DNA of 64,000 nucleotides from Dolomedes plantarius (taxonomy: Eukaryota > Arthropoda > Arachnida > Araneae > Dolomedidae). Each line of letters starts with the position of its first letter. Positions within the stretch are counted from its first letter, which is position 1. The notes beneath the pieces were generated by a model, which worked only from the letters and a program-made list of their open reading frames with translations, was not told the DNA's origin and ran no database searches. This document shows, in pieces, positions 9,825 to 21,502 of this stretch. The stretch spans positions 279,501-343,500 of the forward strand of contig OU015495.1 of assembly GCA_907164885.2 (NCBI GenBank). Direction: 5' to 3'. The translations under genes and the position numbers were made by a program.

Positions 9825-10912
9825 ACAGTCTAATAGACATTTCTGAAACAAAGAAACTTAATAAATCGTTGGAAAAGAAATTGCGTGACAGCCATATTTT
9901 GGATGATGAATCTGAATCTGATATGAAACCCTCGTGCTCGGATTCAAATGTAAATGTTGTCGAAACTGACAATGAAGACCAATACCCTTCTAGTAAAGAT
10001 AGCGATACCGACCCAGATTTTAAAGTGCCAAAAAAAGTTTCCTCTAATAATTGGCAGATGAGAATTCAGCTAAAATCTACTACATTACTGAGCGATAGTT
10101 ATGTAGTGTCTGATCGCGCTATCGTTGCAATCGCATCAAGTGTTTTGTACGACCTTGATAAATTCCCGATTCTGACGTCTCCCATGTCATAGACAAAAAC
10201 AAAATAAGAAGAGAAAAACAAAATGTTAAGGCTTTATTGTGTAATAAATCTGACGAATTTCCACCACAAGGTCTCTATTTAGATGGGAGAAAATACGACG
10301 CGTTAGTGGTAGATCTAGCTCACTCGAAAAGGTTCCGTAGAGTAAAAAAGGAAGAGCATTACTGGCAAATTCAAGAACCTGGTTCAGTCTACATCGACCA
10401 TGTTACTCCAACTTCTGAAAGTTCTGAGGATATTGTCACTTCTATTATTTTTTATCTGTCTGATCGTGGTATTTCGCTTGAAAAATTAGTTGTCATAGGA
10501 TGTGATGGCACTGCTGTTAATACAGGTTGGAAAAACAGTCCGATTCACCGAATCGGAATACATTTGAGGAAATCGTTACACTGGGCATTCTGCGTTCTCC
10601 ATTTCAACGAATTGCTAGTCCGGCATATATTTCAGTACCTAGACGGTAAATCAACGGGTCCGAAATCTTTGAGAGGGCCAATCGGTGAAAAAAGCTAAGT
10701 GGTTGCGAAAAACGTCCAGTGATCGGCTTCACGAGTATTAGCTCTCAGGTCCCCATAATAGACAGAAGTATACTAAGTAAGGATAAGCAATATCTACTTG
10801 ATATTTCCATGGCAATAAAGTCGGGAAACTGTAAAGAGTATTCGGCTGTATGAGATCCTGGTCCCTTGTCCAACTCGATGTGGTTGACAACAGCAAATCG
10901 AACTCTCAGAAA
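9825..10912 (+). pseudogene. Transposase-like protein of unnamed arthropod family
   Basis: An acidic, Ser-rich N-terminus (ESESDMKPSCSDSN, DTDPDFKVPKK) leads to VSDRAIVAIASSVLYDL. A one-base shift near 10175 moves the frame to VIDKNKIRREKQNVK, then GLYLDGRKYDALV, EPGSVYIDHVTPTSES, VVIGCDGTAVNTGW, WAFCVLHFNELLVRHIFQYLDG and GPIG. After a stop at 10696 another frame shows KDKQYLLDISMAIKSGNC and WLTTANRTLR. From memory these blocks match a multicopy hypothetical family in arthropods. The GCDGT Asp, the following His-rich block and the element context suggest a DDE-type nuclease, but I do not know its superfamily. Confidence 0.6.
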
Positions 10913-12365
10913 AAGTAAATTGAATTGAAGTAAATTTCACTTGCAATTTACTTCAGCGATTGTAATTTACTTTAAATAACTTTAAAAAATTTTACGCTTT
11001 TACTCTTTTCTATTTGCATTGTTTCAAAACTTTCTAGGCATACAGAATTTTAAAAAGAAGCGATTTACTTTTTAAAGACAAGGTTTAAAACTATGTGTAT
11101 GACATGCATTCCATTATGTATTTTCCATTATGTTCTTTTATTGAAAAATTTCTTAACACAAGCCTACAGTAAATATGGATTATTATCCCGAAAGATAACA
11201 CTAGACTCAGCTAATTTAAATTTATCGGCCTCATAACTATTTACCATTGAGCACAAAAGCGCAAGACTATCATTGGAATTTTCTCTATTGTATAAACGTT
11301 GGCACATATGGCGAAAAATTAATAATTATGCTCATGAATGTATCGGGGTCGTCGTTTAAAACAGTAATTCTCAACCTGGGAGGGAAGGATATTCTGGAGG
11401 TTGCAAAATATAGGCAAAGAACGTATTTTACTACGGTACTAACCTTATATACATATACATACACACACACATACACATATTATTTATGCCTCGGGGGAGG
11501 GTGTAGAGTAAGAAGTTCATCCGAAGGGGAGGCGTGAACATAGGAATGTTGAGAACCACCGGTTTAAAGATTATCAAAATGTCAATAACAAAATTATTGC
11601 GGAAATCATTAATTTTCACATTTTAAAGTCGTCAAATTATAGAGTGAATAGAACTAATTTCACATAACTTTTTTAGAAATAGACTTGAAATAAAAATCAA
11701 CCTGTAATATTATGTCTAAAATTATAAAAGAAATTGATTCCTGAGCAGAATGTGCTTCTCATGTTTTGAATAAACTTCACGCTAGCTTTGTAGAACTGGT
11801 ACTTTATTGATTAATTATTTTATTTGTTTTATTCGGTGTCAATTATCAACGCTTCTGAAGAACATATTAATTTGTTTGGTTTTTTAACTAAACCAAAAAC
11901 TTGAAACCAAATTATCTTAATAAATCTCATTTCCATCTTTTCTAGTTAATTTCTCCATAAAATGTGTTTTAAAAAGTTGGGAAAAGGGAATGTTTATCAA
12001 AACAAAAGTTTATTTTTTTACAATATGATTTAAATAAAGCAATTTTCTTTAAATTTTTAAATTCAACAAAATTTGTAAATTTTAAATTCAACAAAATTTG
12101 TAAATTTTTTAAAGTTCAAACAAAAACAACTGAAACTTAAGTTTTTACGATTGTAATTCCACATCTATATGGGTATCTTATTGCTTAGATCCAACATTTC
12201 AAACACACTTAGTTTTGATTTTAATGTATTCAGAAATAGAAAGAAGTTATTCTTAGACTAATTTCGTATTGGTCTTTCTTTCAATAGTTCTGCAAAAGAT
12301 GGCGCCACTATTAAATTTATTTGTTTTGGTGGAAAAAGAAATCTGATTATTCAAAAGCTATTTGG
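10913..12365. other. AT-rich, no gene recognised
   Basis: No conserved protein. A short (CA)n lies near 11455-11480. Duplicated AAATTTGTAAATTTTAAATTCAACA motifs occur near 12050-12110. Confidence 0.6.
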
Positions 12366-12557
12366 CCTATCTTTATGATGAGTATTTTACGATTGATAAC
12401 ATTTAATTCCATTGAATTTTATATCATAGGATGACAATGATATATTTATTTAAGACCTAGCCTTATCTTTATAATGAATATTTTACGACTGATATAATTT
12501 AATTCCAATGAATTTTATTTCATAGGATGACAACGATATATTTATTCTACAGAACTG
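12366..12557. repeat. Tandem duplication, two 96-bp units
   Basis: The segment starting TATCTTTATGATGAGTATTTTACG at 12368 is repeated at 12464 as TATCTTTATAATGAATATTTTACG. Similarity continues to GATATATTTATT. Units differ by several substitutions, so the duplication is not very recent. Confidence 0.75.
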
Positions 12558-12839
12558 GAAATTAAGAAAAGAAAAGCTTATGTTTTTATGTATTTTATAT
12601 TTTCATTCAACAGAATTATGTTCCCAATAACGATATCCTTTATTTATTGTTCGAGCTGCTGTTCACACATTTAATGTAATATAAATGTATGTGCACTGTT
12701 ATTACAATTATGTTGATCTATCAATGAATCAAGCTGATTTTTAGTTTTACAATTCACAGCGCATTATTAGAATCCTTATGTCCAAGTACTGCATTTCTGT
12801 TGATGGTCTAGTTTTTAATTAACAGAGGGATATATTTAA

Positions 12840-12976
12840 TGATATACTTTTGCACATATATTTTTTGCTAAGAACTTTTATAAAATGCATGACAATCTTT
12901 AAAATTATTGGTAAAAGTTTATATAATTTATCTTTAAACATTATGTTTTTTATCATTTTTTAAATTATTATTATTT
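12840..12976 (+). repeat. About 135-bp dispersed repeat, copy A
   Basis: From ATATACTTTTGCACATATATTTT to TTTTTTAAATTATTA it matches 14628-14757 with scattered differences. AT-rich and non-coding. It may be part of a larger element interrupted between the two copies. Confidence 0.7.
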
Positions 12977-13803
12977 ATATAAAAGTGAGGGGATTGAAAT
13001 AAGAATAAATATTACTCTAAACATTAGAATTTTCAGAAATGACAGAAGGAAGTTTGATTCCTCTGATATCGAAAGTTGAGGTATTCTATTTCACTGTAAT
13101 GTGTGTATATAAAAAAAAAAGTTGTCTTATCATTCTATAGGATTTGCATCTGTGCAAATAAATGTTCTAGAGTGATCTCGAATTGTTTCCACATTGTTTT
13201 GAAAATCTCTGTCACTGACTTTCATGCGTTTCAAGGACTGCAGTTAAATATTTAATTCTGACCCAATTTCACAAAATGACGGACATTCTGAGCTCTGCGA
13301 TAGGCAGGATTGCACGGATTTGTGTTTTCAATGCTACATAGTCAGAGATTGTACAAATGAAATTCAGACTACATAGAATCCTTGAAATTTATTTATGAAT
13401 GCAGACAAGAGCTGCTGAAACACGATTAAATGATGAATAATAAATGAAGCTCTAAATATGAAACTTTTTCTCAAGAAAAACTGAAGTGACAATTATGTAT
13501 TCTATGAACAAAATATATAATTTATGACTTTATTTTCAACTATTATAAATAAATGAAATATTCTCCATGACTGCAATGTATCAATGGATAATGTTAAATT
13601 TTTTATCTAGTGTCGCAGTCATTCTCATGGGGACATTTTTAGGAAAAATAGGCATTAAACATTGACGGAAACATTTTATTAGTAATGCAGTTTACTTTAA
13701 TGTGTAATGTAAAATTTATCTTTTGACATGGCATGTTTATTTCTTTACACTATAACTTCCAGACAAGTAGTCTAGAAGAGAGTACGGCTACAGACACATA
13801 TTA
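12977..13803. other. AT-rich, no gene recognised
   Basis: No conserved reading frame, repeat end or RNA gene seen. Confidence 0.6.
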
Positions 13804-13807
13804 TTAA

Positions 13808-14552
13808 GGGGACTCACTACCCTTTAATCTTTAAAACATTGGATTTTTTGAAAAAAAATTATATGTTAAAGCCTGATCATTTCTGAACAAAATAAGGCAA
13901 ACTGCATGAAAATATTCCTCTTAGTTCCGGAGATTTTGATATTCTAAATATTTAATTACTGATCAAGTTTATGGTAAATAAACTCATTTTTCTCAAAATG
14001 TAATTTTGCATCATTCCGCAACTGATATCTCAAAAACTATGAAACATAATTTCATGAAATTTTTATCATTGTATAATCATGTTATTTTATTGCGTTTGAA
14101 GTAGAGTTATTGCAATCACTGCACATTTTGTTATTTTTTCAGGGGTAAATTAATGCAAAAATTTAAGGAAATTTTATGTATATTTTGAGCATTCTTAAAA
14201 AAATTGAAAATATATTTTAATGTTGAATGTTTTATGTTCAATTGTATTTTGAATTGTTTATTTTAAATATAAAATAGGAATTATACATTTACGTGTAAAA
14301 TTAATTTCATTGTTCTGCGCGCAAGCCAGTATACCATAAAAATACTTAAAAAAACAAGGTATATCTAAAGCATTTTTAAAATAAGTTATTTAAAATTATT
14401 TTGAGAGTGGAAAATTTGTTTATTAAAATAAATATATCAATTTATCATATACATAAAATTTGGAAAAATTGCGAGTAAAATGAAATAGTTACAAAGAGTC
14501 AAAAAGTATGAAAATATGCCTTATTTCCTCGACTTAAAGGTCGTGAGTCCCC
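13808..14552. mobile_element. 745-bp MITE with TTAA target duplication
   Basis: Inverted ends: left GGGGACTCACTACCCTTTAA (13808-13827), right the reverse complement of GGGGACTCACGACCTTTAAG (14533-14552). TTAA lies directly outside both ends (13804-13807 and 14553-14556). The interior is AT-rich without coding capacity. TTAA is the piggyBac target, but these ends start GGGG rather than the usual CCC, so superfamily is uncertain. Confidence 0.8.
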
Positions 14553-14627
14553 TTAACTAAAATGTCTGGCAATTTTAAAGCAGGATTACGTTCCTCCATA
14601 ACGGTCCTCCGGAAAGCAAAATGCACG

Positions 14628-14757
14628 ATATTCTTTTGCATATATATTTTTTGCTTAGAACTTTTGAAAACTGTACGACAATCTTTAAAACTATCTCTAA
14701 AAGTTTATATAATTTTTCTTTAAACATCATTTTTTTATCATTTTTTAAATTATTAAT
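14628..14757 (+). repeat. About 135-bp dispersed repeat, copy B
   Basis: Matches 12840-12976 (shared TTGCATATATATTTTTTGCT, TTTATATAATTT and TTTTTTATCATTTTTTAAATT). It lies 70 bp beyond the 745-bp MITE. Confidence 0.7.
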
Positions 14758-14883
14758 ACAGACACTAATACAGTCCGTCGTCGCGAGTTATAATTTTCAC
14801 AGCGCGCCAAACTCAGTATGTATCGCTTGGTCAAGCAGTCAACAGTTAAACAGAAAAGCAAAAAAATGCATCAAAATTTTGAC

Positions 14884-14909
14884 ATATATATATATATATA
14901 TATATATAT
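14884..14909. repeat. (TA)n microsatellite
   Basis: About 13 TA units. Confidence 0.9.
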
Positions 14910-15406
14910 GTGACCATTCGCCGGAACAGTCACATAACATCCGAGACCTGTTGACTTCAGGGAGAAAGTAAACTTGATCCCGTCAATAAAAAAATGAAAC
15001 CCTAGGTGACATTTTAACTAATTTAATGAAAACATAACAATTACTTGCAGAATTACACAATTTTAACAAGTATACAGACACACACGAAAATATGCTGCTA
15101 CCAGCTAGAAAAACATTGGATCGACTGCCAAACATCCTTTCTCAGCAAGCAGAGTTCAGAGGGTGTCGGCACGTCGGCACGAACGCTAGTAGTTGTTTCA
15201 GTCCACGGATTCAGAGAGAGCTTAAGGGATTGCTTCTTACGATCCCGGCGGCTGTTTGAAAGGCCGCTTTACGCTGTTAGGGCATCATGAGAGTTTTTTG
15301 GAATCAGTTAGTGATGGTACACAGTTTGTGGGGCTACACATAAGAGAGTTTTTACGTAATGATGCCCTGATTAAACCAGTTGGTTACACACACACAAACA
15401 AACAAC

Positions 15407-15408
<2 letters not shown>

Positions 15409-15460
<52 letters not shown>
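15409..15460. repeat. (CA)n-(TA)n compound microsatellite
   Basis: CA units to about 15438 then TA units to 15460, ending directly at the CTAG of the next feature. Confidence 0.9.
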
Positions 15461-16525
15461 CTAGCTGTACCCGTCCCGGCGTTGCTCGGGTAATGTAATT
15501 ACCAATTTTTTAGTAGCCTTAACCCTTTGTTAATGGGCGTCGCTGTCATCCTTTTCCTCACCACGATACATTATTTTACCCATATAAATTTAATCCTTTC
15601 TGGCACATTTTGGCAAAATTTTTGACATAGGATTACTAATCGAATATCACTGCAATAGTAATCGATTTCTTTGAAAGCGAATATATCACATCCTCCACAT
15701 GCTGAAATTCTTTGAAATCTTCATAGATTTTTTCCACAAATACACCACAAATTATATGATATTAACTAAGTGCTGGCCAAAAAAATTACGGCATTACTAA
15801 ATGTGATTTTTTAATCGATTATCACTGCAATAGTAATCGATTTCCTTTAACCACCGAATCCCTCATAGAAAACAAACGCCCCAACACGTGCATGACGCCG
15901 AAAAACTGGTTTTTCTCCTATTTTACCTTCGTCCGGAAATGAAGAACGAAATCTCCAAAATGAGATTTCTCGCAAGAGTTTCCGAATCATAAAATAAATT
16001 ATTAAAAAATAACTACAATCTGTAAATTAATTTTGGTTCTGGCTTTCGAAACTGTGATGTCTAGGGTCTCTGAGATAAAAATTTCGTAAAAATGTAACGA
16101 CATTTACGTATCGATTCGACAATTTGGAAAAAAGGGTCACGGACAAAATCGCGTTTTTTTCCGAAAAACGGGTGCGTACAGGCGATCGAAAAAAAATCAC
16201 AATTAATCGATAAATTAAGACAGACAATTTTAATTGTGATTTCCGTATAGTGTCATCTTTCCCGTATAGGCTCGTCCGAAAAAAAAAATTCTTGGACGGA
16301 TACGTTAGGATTTACGGGGCTTTTACTCGTCCGGGAGCTCCAAATCGCGACTAAATATTTAATTACGGAAAATCTAATTAAAAAATCGAAAAAAGGGCTT
16401 CGAGGTGCATAATGAGACCTCGGGAGGCATCTTCGTGTCGAATCTCAAGACTGTCCGACCTACCGTCTTTGCACTGCGCCGCGAGCAGACAAAAACTCGG
16501 TCACACACACACAGACTTTGCCTTT
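15461..16525 (-). mobile_element. Possible Helitron-like non-autonomous element
   Basis: Read on the minus strand the sequence ends GGGACGGGTACAGCTAG exactly against (TA)n. GC-rich ends of this kind ending CTAG next to AT repeats also occur at 38998 and 63137. CTRR ends beside AT are a Helitron trait. The interior has two direct repeats around ATCACTGCAATAGTAATCGATTTC (about 15642 and 15817) and an inverted pair near 16270-16300 (TCGTCCGAA/TTGGACGGA). The other end may be the (TA)n at 16535. No coding sequence. Assignment is tentative. Confidence 0.35.
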
Positions 16526-16599
<74 letters not shown>

Positions 16600-16671
16600 T
16601 ACATACGTACATATAATATATAGATACATATATACATAACATATACATACATATATACATACATACAAAAG
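16526..16671. repeat. (TA)n with flanking ATAC/TACA repeats
   Basis: A TA run up to about 16592 is followed by imperfect CATATA/CATACATA units to about 16671. Reading frames through it are artefacts. Confidence 0.9.
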
Positions 16672-17591
16672 AGGTAAGCAATTATGTAATTCTAAGTTAA
16701 TAATCCGCGGTAGTTTCGTTAGACGAGACTACTTGAATTTTTTTTCTTTTCCTCTGTACATTTCAAAATTAGAAAACATTTCATGTCAGAATTATCTTGT
16801 CTGTATCTCTCGTTGAATCATGCAACCAATGATTTATTGGGAATGAAACGTTTAATGGATAGACATGATTAGAGTTTTTTTCCTCTTTGTGTAAAACAAC
16901 ATGTTGTAAGCAAAAAAATATCCTGTGAGTAAATTAAGGGTCCTTTTATCGCTTAAAACTTGTGAGTAAGAGAAGTCTCAATAAGACCAAATGATCCCAA
17001 TACACCTGTCCGAAAAATAGAATGCCCATTTCTACATTTCAAAGCCAGCTACATTGTTTGATGGTGACAAATAAAGCCGAGTATGACATAGACTCGGTCG
17101 GCTTTTTAAACTCATTAGTGGGAAGTGAAGTACGGCGGGATGGGCCAATGATCAAGAATACAGTCTTTATCACTTTTCCAGAACAATACCTCGGTTTCGA
17201 GGTGCAATCGTCTGGAGATTTGAAGACACAGTTTTGGTTCTCTAGTCTTTGCAGTCGTTATAAAGTATCAATGCATGACGTGAGAAATTTGTAATAACTC
17301 AGATAATGTAGGTTGTGGATAGCCAGTAAGTGGAAAACATTATTACTTTAAAAAAAGAAAAAAGAAAAAGCAAGACGTACAACAGCAGAGAGACAAAGAA
17401 AAAAGTATCCAAACCACTTAATGATACCCCTACAGTAGTAACAAAGAAAGTTACAGCTGCATACAAACAGATAATTTGCAAGCATGGACAATTTCAGAAT
17501 CTCGTTTAGTGTGAAAATTTGGCCTATCAATTTTATATTCAATAGAATCCAAAATACACAACATATGAAAGTATTAAACGCACAATAATAA
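16672..17591. other. No gene recognised
   Basis: A 90-codon open frame at 17022-17294 shows no similarity I can identify and lacks any family motif. The rest has many stops. Confidence 0.5.
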
Positions 17592-17935
17592 CCCAAGTAA
17601 CACACACCGTTGGCCCAACCGCATATTTTCGTGGCATCGTTGGGAAATGGTTACCGTTGGCAGAAATTCCAGAAATTCAGATGGGCCAACTGCAAATGAA
17701 AGCGGTTGGGCCAACGGTTGCAAAATATGGTTGGCCCAACTGCAAATGGAAGCGGTTGGGCCAACGGTTACAAAATGTGGTTGGCCCAACTGCAAAAGGA
17801 TGCGGTTGGGCCAACGGTTACAAAATATGGTTGGCCCAACTGCAAATGGAAGCGGTTGGGCCAACGGTTACAAAATATGGTTGGCCCAACTGCAAATTAA
17901 AGCTGTTGGGCCAACAGTTACAAAATGCATTATTC
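17592..17935. repeat. 50-bp minisatellite with GTTGGCCCAAC palindromes
   Basis: The block begins with CCCAAGTAACAC (17592-17603). The motif TTGGCCCAAC occurs at 17731, 17781, 17831 and 17881, an exact 50-bp period. Each unit holds one GTTGGCCCAAC and one GTTGGGCCAAC, which are reverse complements, so each unit can fold on itself. A related block at 25560-25862 ends in the inverted GTGTTACTTGGG, so both seem to belong to one element family. Open frames here are by-products of the repeat. Confidence 0.8.
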
Positions 17936-18023
17936 ACTACGACAGAAACTGATTTGGTGAAATGTTTGCACGTGTGGAGAAGAAATGAACGGTAAAAAGA
18001 AATGGATGTCGGCCATTCCATGT

Positions 18024-19750
18024 TGTTACATTTTTTAAAACGTTATAACGGGGAGAGTTAAATTAAAATAATTTATTAAGATTGTTAAGCTTACCTACAC
18101 TCTTAGAGGTGTTTAAAAAAAAATTACATGAAACCTATTAATTCACTTGCGTCGTGGTTAGTATCTTTTAAGGATGCGGGTTGTGATAAGAAATAACCCA
18201 TTAAAATACAATATCTGGTTCACTGCTGATGCCCCTGCTGTAGAGGGCTGAATCATGAAAATTATTTTAAATTAACTTGAAAATAGTTCACTGAAAAAGA
18301 AAGCTGAAATAAAAATTACCTAAAAAGGAACGAAGAAAAACTACGAGGCTACCGAATGACATGACTAGATTTTACAAACAAAATAACATAGTTTATTAAT
18401 GTATTACATTATTTACATGTACCAATCCTTTTTGCCACTTAGGCTAGTTTCATTAATCGTGGAACCAATATCCTCTCAATATTTCTTATTACAACACTCA
18501 TTATAGAAAACTTAAATAAATGACTTATCCTAAAAGTGGCTGGCGAAAAGAATTAAAAAAATAACAAAAAAAAACTAAATAATAATTGAATGATCTTTTT
18601 AACAAATAAAAAAAGGGAATCATTAAATTTACCGTCTGCAGACAAGAAGGGGTATTAGGGAAATCGGCGAGGGCAAGGTTGTAGGCTAGGACAAGGCATG
18701 TCGCGAGGAGATCTCATCATCTCGGATACATCTCAGGCAAGATGCTCGCACCAAGGGCCCAGGGTCTCTCTGTCCGGTCCAGCTCCAACCCCCTCCTCTC
18801 CAAAAAAAACTCCCCCGACCAAGGGCAATTCACCCTTTTTGTAGTCGTCCGCTCGCAAGATCGTAAGAAAGGAGATTTGCTCGGCGCCGAAGATTTAGGA
18901 TTGTAGATCCTTCCACATCAGCTTGTGAGAAGGGATTTAACATATTTGATGATGAATACAATTGTATGTTGACCTTTTATCTTCGTTAATGCTATAATTT
19001 TAACTCTTGTGGAGCAGTTTGAAATTTGTGGATCATGCTCGGCGATGCTGTTGGTCTTCATGTATCCATGCGCGTCTGCAGGTGTTTTCGTGACGGAGCG
19101 CTGAGTTGCGCGTAAAACCATTTCAAAGTCTGTTTTCGAGATGTTTCTTGAAATGTATACTTTTGCTAATCCCTTTATCCGGTGTAGAGTCTGGGAATGT
19201 GCAGAAATGGCGAAGATCTCGTTACATTGCCTACCAGCCCAGCTTACACAAGGGTTTGGGTTCATTATACAAAATTTACTATTAATTGAAAAAACAAAAA
19301 ATAAAACACTCTAAAATTAATAATTAACTATATTGAATACATACCAGCCACCAAAAAAACTAACAAAAAACAATAAAAAAAACAATATACCAGCCACTTT
19401 AACAAGTAAAAGAATGAGATTGCACATAAATGTTACAGTCATATTTCGTGATTTAATTATAAATTATTAGTAAAGTTAAGGAATCAAATATTAGTGCTAG
19501 CCGTGATCCAATATTTTAATATACTCTCATGCTACCTCCCATTATCAAACAAATTGCACACCTTTTTCGAATAATCTTCAGTAATAATCAAGCAATCAAA
19601 AATTGGATCGCCGCTAGTTGGAACAAGTTGAGTAGAGGCTTACAGAGTTCTAACAATGCAAATATCTTTCAAGGCAGACATTACTACGTGCGTTATATAT
19701 TAATTATACGCTATCATCTTAATTATTAAGTGTATTTTACCTACATCACA
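18024..19750 (-). repeat. 3' LTR (minus-strand sense)
   Basis: 1727 bp, TG...CA on the minus strand. Downstream LTR in element sense. It contains several AATAAA-type signals and a GC-rich middle at 18650-18910. Nearly identical to the other LTR apart from scattered substitutions and length changes in A runs. Confidence 0.8.
18918..19265 (-). CDS. Open frame of unknown function within the LTR
   Basis: A 115-codon open frame in LTR sense, starting MNPNPCVSWAGRQC; the other LTR carries the equivalent frame at 20669-21049, extended upstream to 126 codons. I recognise no domain, signal peptide or catalytic motif. Because the two LTRs are recent copies of each other, conservation of the frame between them is not evidence for coding. 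It could be a chance open frame in the U3 part of a long LTR. Confidence 0.2.
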   Translation of the reverse strand: MNPNPCVSWAGRQCNEIFAISAHSQTLHRIKGLAKVYISRNISKTDFEMVLRATQRSVTKTPADAHGYMKTNSIAEHDPQISNCSTRVKIIALTKIKGQHTIVFIIKYVKSLLTS

Positions 19751-19762
19751 AAATATCATCCT

Positions 19763-19775
19763 GGTCACGGCACCA
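19763..19775 (-). promoter_or_regulatory. Primer-binding site
   Basis: On the minus strand TGGTGCCGTGACC begins one base after the upstream LTR, as expected for the 3'-CCA end of a tRNA primer. I cannot name the tRNA. The 26-bp gap (19751-19776) also ends in GATGATATTT and contains no polypurine tract. Confidence 0.65.
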
Positions 19776-19776
19776 T

Positions 19777-21502
19777 TGTTACGTTTTTTAAAACGTTATA
19801 ACGGGGAGAGTTAAATTAAAATAATTTATTAAGATTGTTAAGCTTACCTACACTCTTAGAGGTGTTTAAAAAAAATTACATGAAACCTATTAATTCACTT
19901 GCGTCGTGGATAGTATCTTTTAAGGATGCGGGTTGTGATAAGGAATAACCCATTAAAATACAATGTCTGGTTCGCTGCTGATGCCCCTGCTGTAGAGGGC
20001 TGAATCATGAAAATTATTTTAAATTAACTTGAAAATAGTTCACTGAAAAAGAAAGCTGAAATAAAAATTACCTAAAAAGGAACGAAGAAAAACTACGAGG
20101 CTACCGAATGACATGACTAGATTTTACAAACAAAATAACATAGTTTATTAATGTATTACATTATTTACATGTACCAATCCTTTTTGCCACTTAGGCTAGT
20201 TTCATTAACCGTGGAACCAATATCCTCTCAATATTTCTTATTACAACACTCATTATAGAAATCTTAAATAAATGACTTATCGAAAAAGTGGCTGGCGAAA
20301 AGAATTAAAAAAATAACAAAAAAAACTAAATAATAATTGAACGATCTTTTTAACAAATAAAAAAAGGGAATCATTAAATTTGCCGTCTGCAGACAAGAAG
20401 GGTTATTAGGGAAATCGGCGAGGGCAAGGTTGTAGGCTAGGACAAGGCATGTCGCGAGGAGATCTCATCATCTCGGATACATCTCAGGCAAGATGCTCGC
20501 ACCAAGGGCCCAGGGTCTCTCTGTCCGGTCCAGCTCCAACCCCCTCCTCTCCAAAAAAAACTCCCCCGACCAAGGGCAATTCACCCTTTTTGTAGTCGTC
20601 CGCTCGCAAGATTGTAAGAAAGGAGATTTGCTCGGCGCCGAAGATTTAGGATTGTAGATCCTTCCACATCAGCTTGTGAGAAGGGATTTAACATATTTGA
20701 TGATGAATACAATTGTATGTTGACCTTTTATCTTCGTTAATGCTATAATTTTAACTCTTGTGGAGCAGTTTGAAATTTGTGGATCATGCTCGGCGATGCT
20801 GTTGGTCTTCATGTATCCATGCGCGTCTGCAGGTGTTTTCGTGACGGAGCGCTGAGTTGCGCGTAAAACCATTTCAATGTCTGTTTTCGAGATGTTTCTT
20901 GAAATGTATACTTTTGCTAATCCCTTTATCCGGTGTAGAGTCTGGGAATGTGCAGAAATGGCGAAGATCTCGTTACATTGCTTACCAGCCCAGCTTACAC
21001 AAGGGTTTGGGTTCATTATACCAAAATTTACTATTAATTGAAAAAACAAAAATAAAACACTCTAAAATTAATAATTAACTATATTGAATACATACCAGCC
21101 ACCAAAAAAACTAATAAAAAACAATAAAAAAAAACAATATACCAGCCAATTTAACAAGTACAAGAATGAGATTGCACATAAATGTTACAGTCATATTTAG
21201 TTATTTAATTATAAATTATTAGTAAAGTTAAGGAATCAAATATTAGTGCTAGCCGTGATCCAATATTTTAATATACTCTCATGCTACCTCCCATTATCAA
21301 AAAAATTGCACACCTTTTTCTAATAATCTTCAGTAATAATCAAGCAATCAAAAATTGGATCGCCGCTAGTTGGAACAAGTTGAGTAGAGGCTTACAGAGT
21401 TTTAACAATGCAAATATCTTTCAAGACAGACATTACTACGCGCGTTATATATTAATTATACGCTATCATCTTAATTATTAAGTGTATTTTACCTACATCA
21501 CA
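19777..21502 (-). repeat. 5' LTR (minus-strand sense)
   Basis: 1726 bp, the upstream LTR in element sense. Followed on its right by ATGT, matching the ATGT left of 18024. Confidence 0.8.
20669..21049 (-). CDS. Open frame of unknown function within the LTR (second copy)
   Basis: 126-codon counterpart of 18918-19265. It gains an upstream Met (MFFQLIVNFGIMNPN) because of a small length difference in the LTR. Otherwise only a few residues differ (for example D for F near the middle). No recognised family. Confidence 0.2.
   Translation of the reverse strand: MFFQLIVNFGIMNPNPCVSWAGKQCNEIFAISAHSQTLHRIKGLAKVYISRNISKTDIEMVLRATQRSVTKTPADAHGYMKTNSIAEHDPQISNCSTRVKIIALTKIKGQHTIVFIIKYVKSLLTS

Larger units (their letters stand above)
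9407..10912 (+). mobile_element. DNA element of unassigned superfamily, right end missing
   Basis: Inserted at the end of the gypsy integrase frame. The presumed left end is AGGGTGGGTCGAAAAAATTC (9407-9426). Two related direct repeats lie near 9523 and 9683, each with CCGATCGTGCATG- or CGGTCGTGCATG-type cores followed by a GAAATTT run, as in subterminal repeats. A coding exon follows a strong splice acceptor at 9824. I see no inverted copy of the left end after 10700, and recognisable protein stops near 10912, so the element seems 3'-truncated. Confidence 0.5.

Noticed and set aside
17592..17935. CRISPR-like array
   Set aside because: Units are directly tandem with no unique spacers, and the genome is eukaryotic.
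17574..18021. Several 60-110 codon frames rich in Gly-Pro-Thr-Asn
   Set aside because: Products of the 50-bp minisatellite read in all frames; not a repeat protein.
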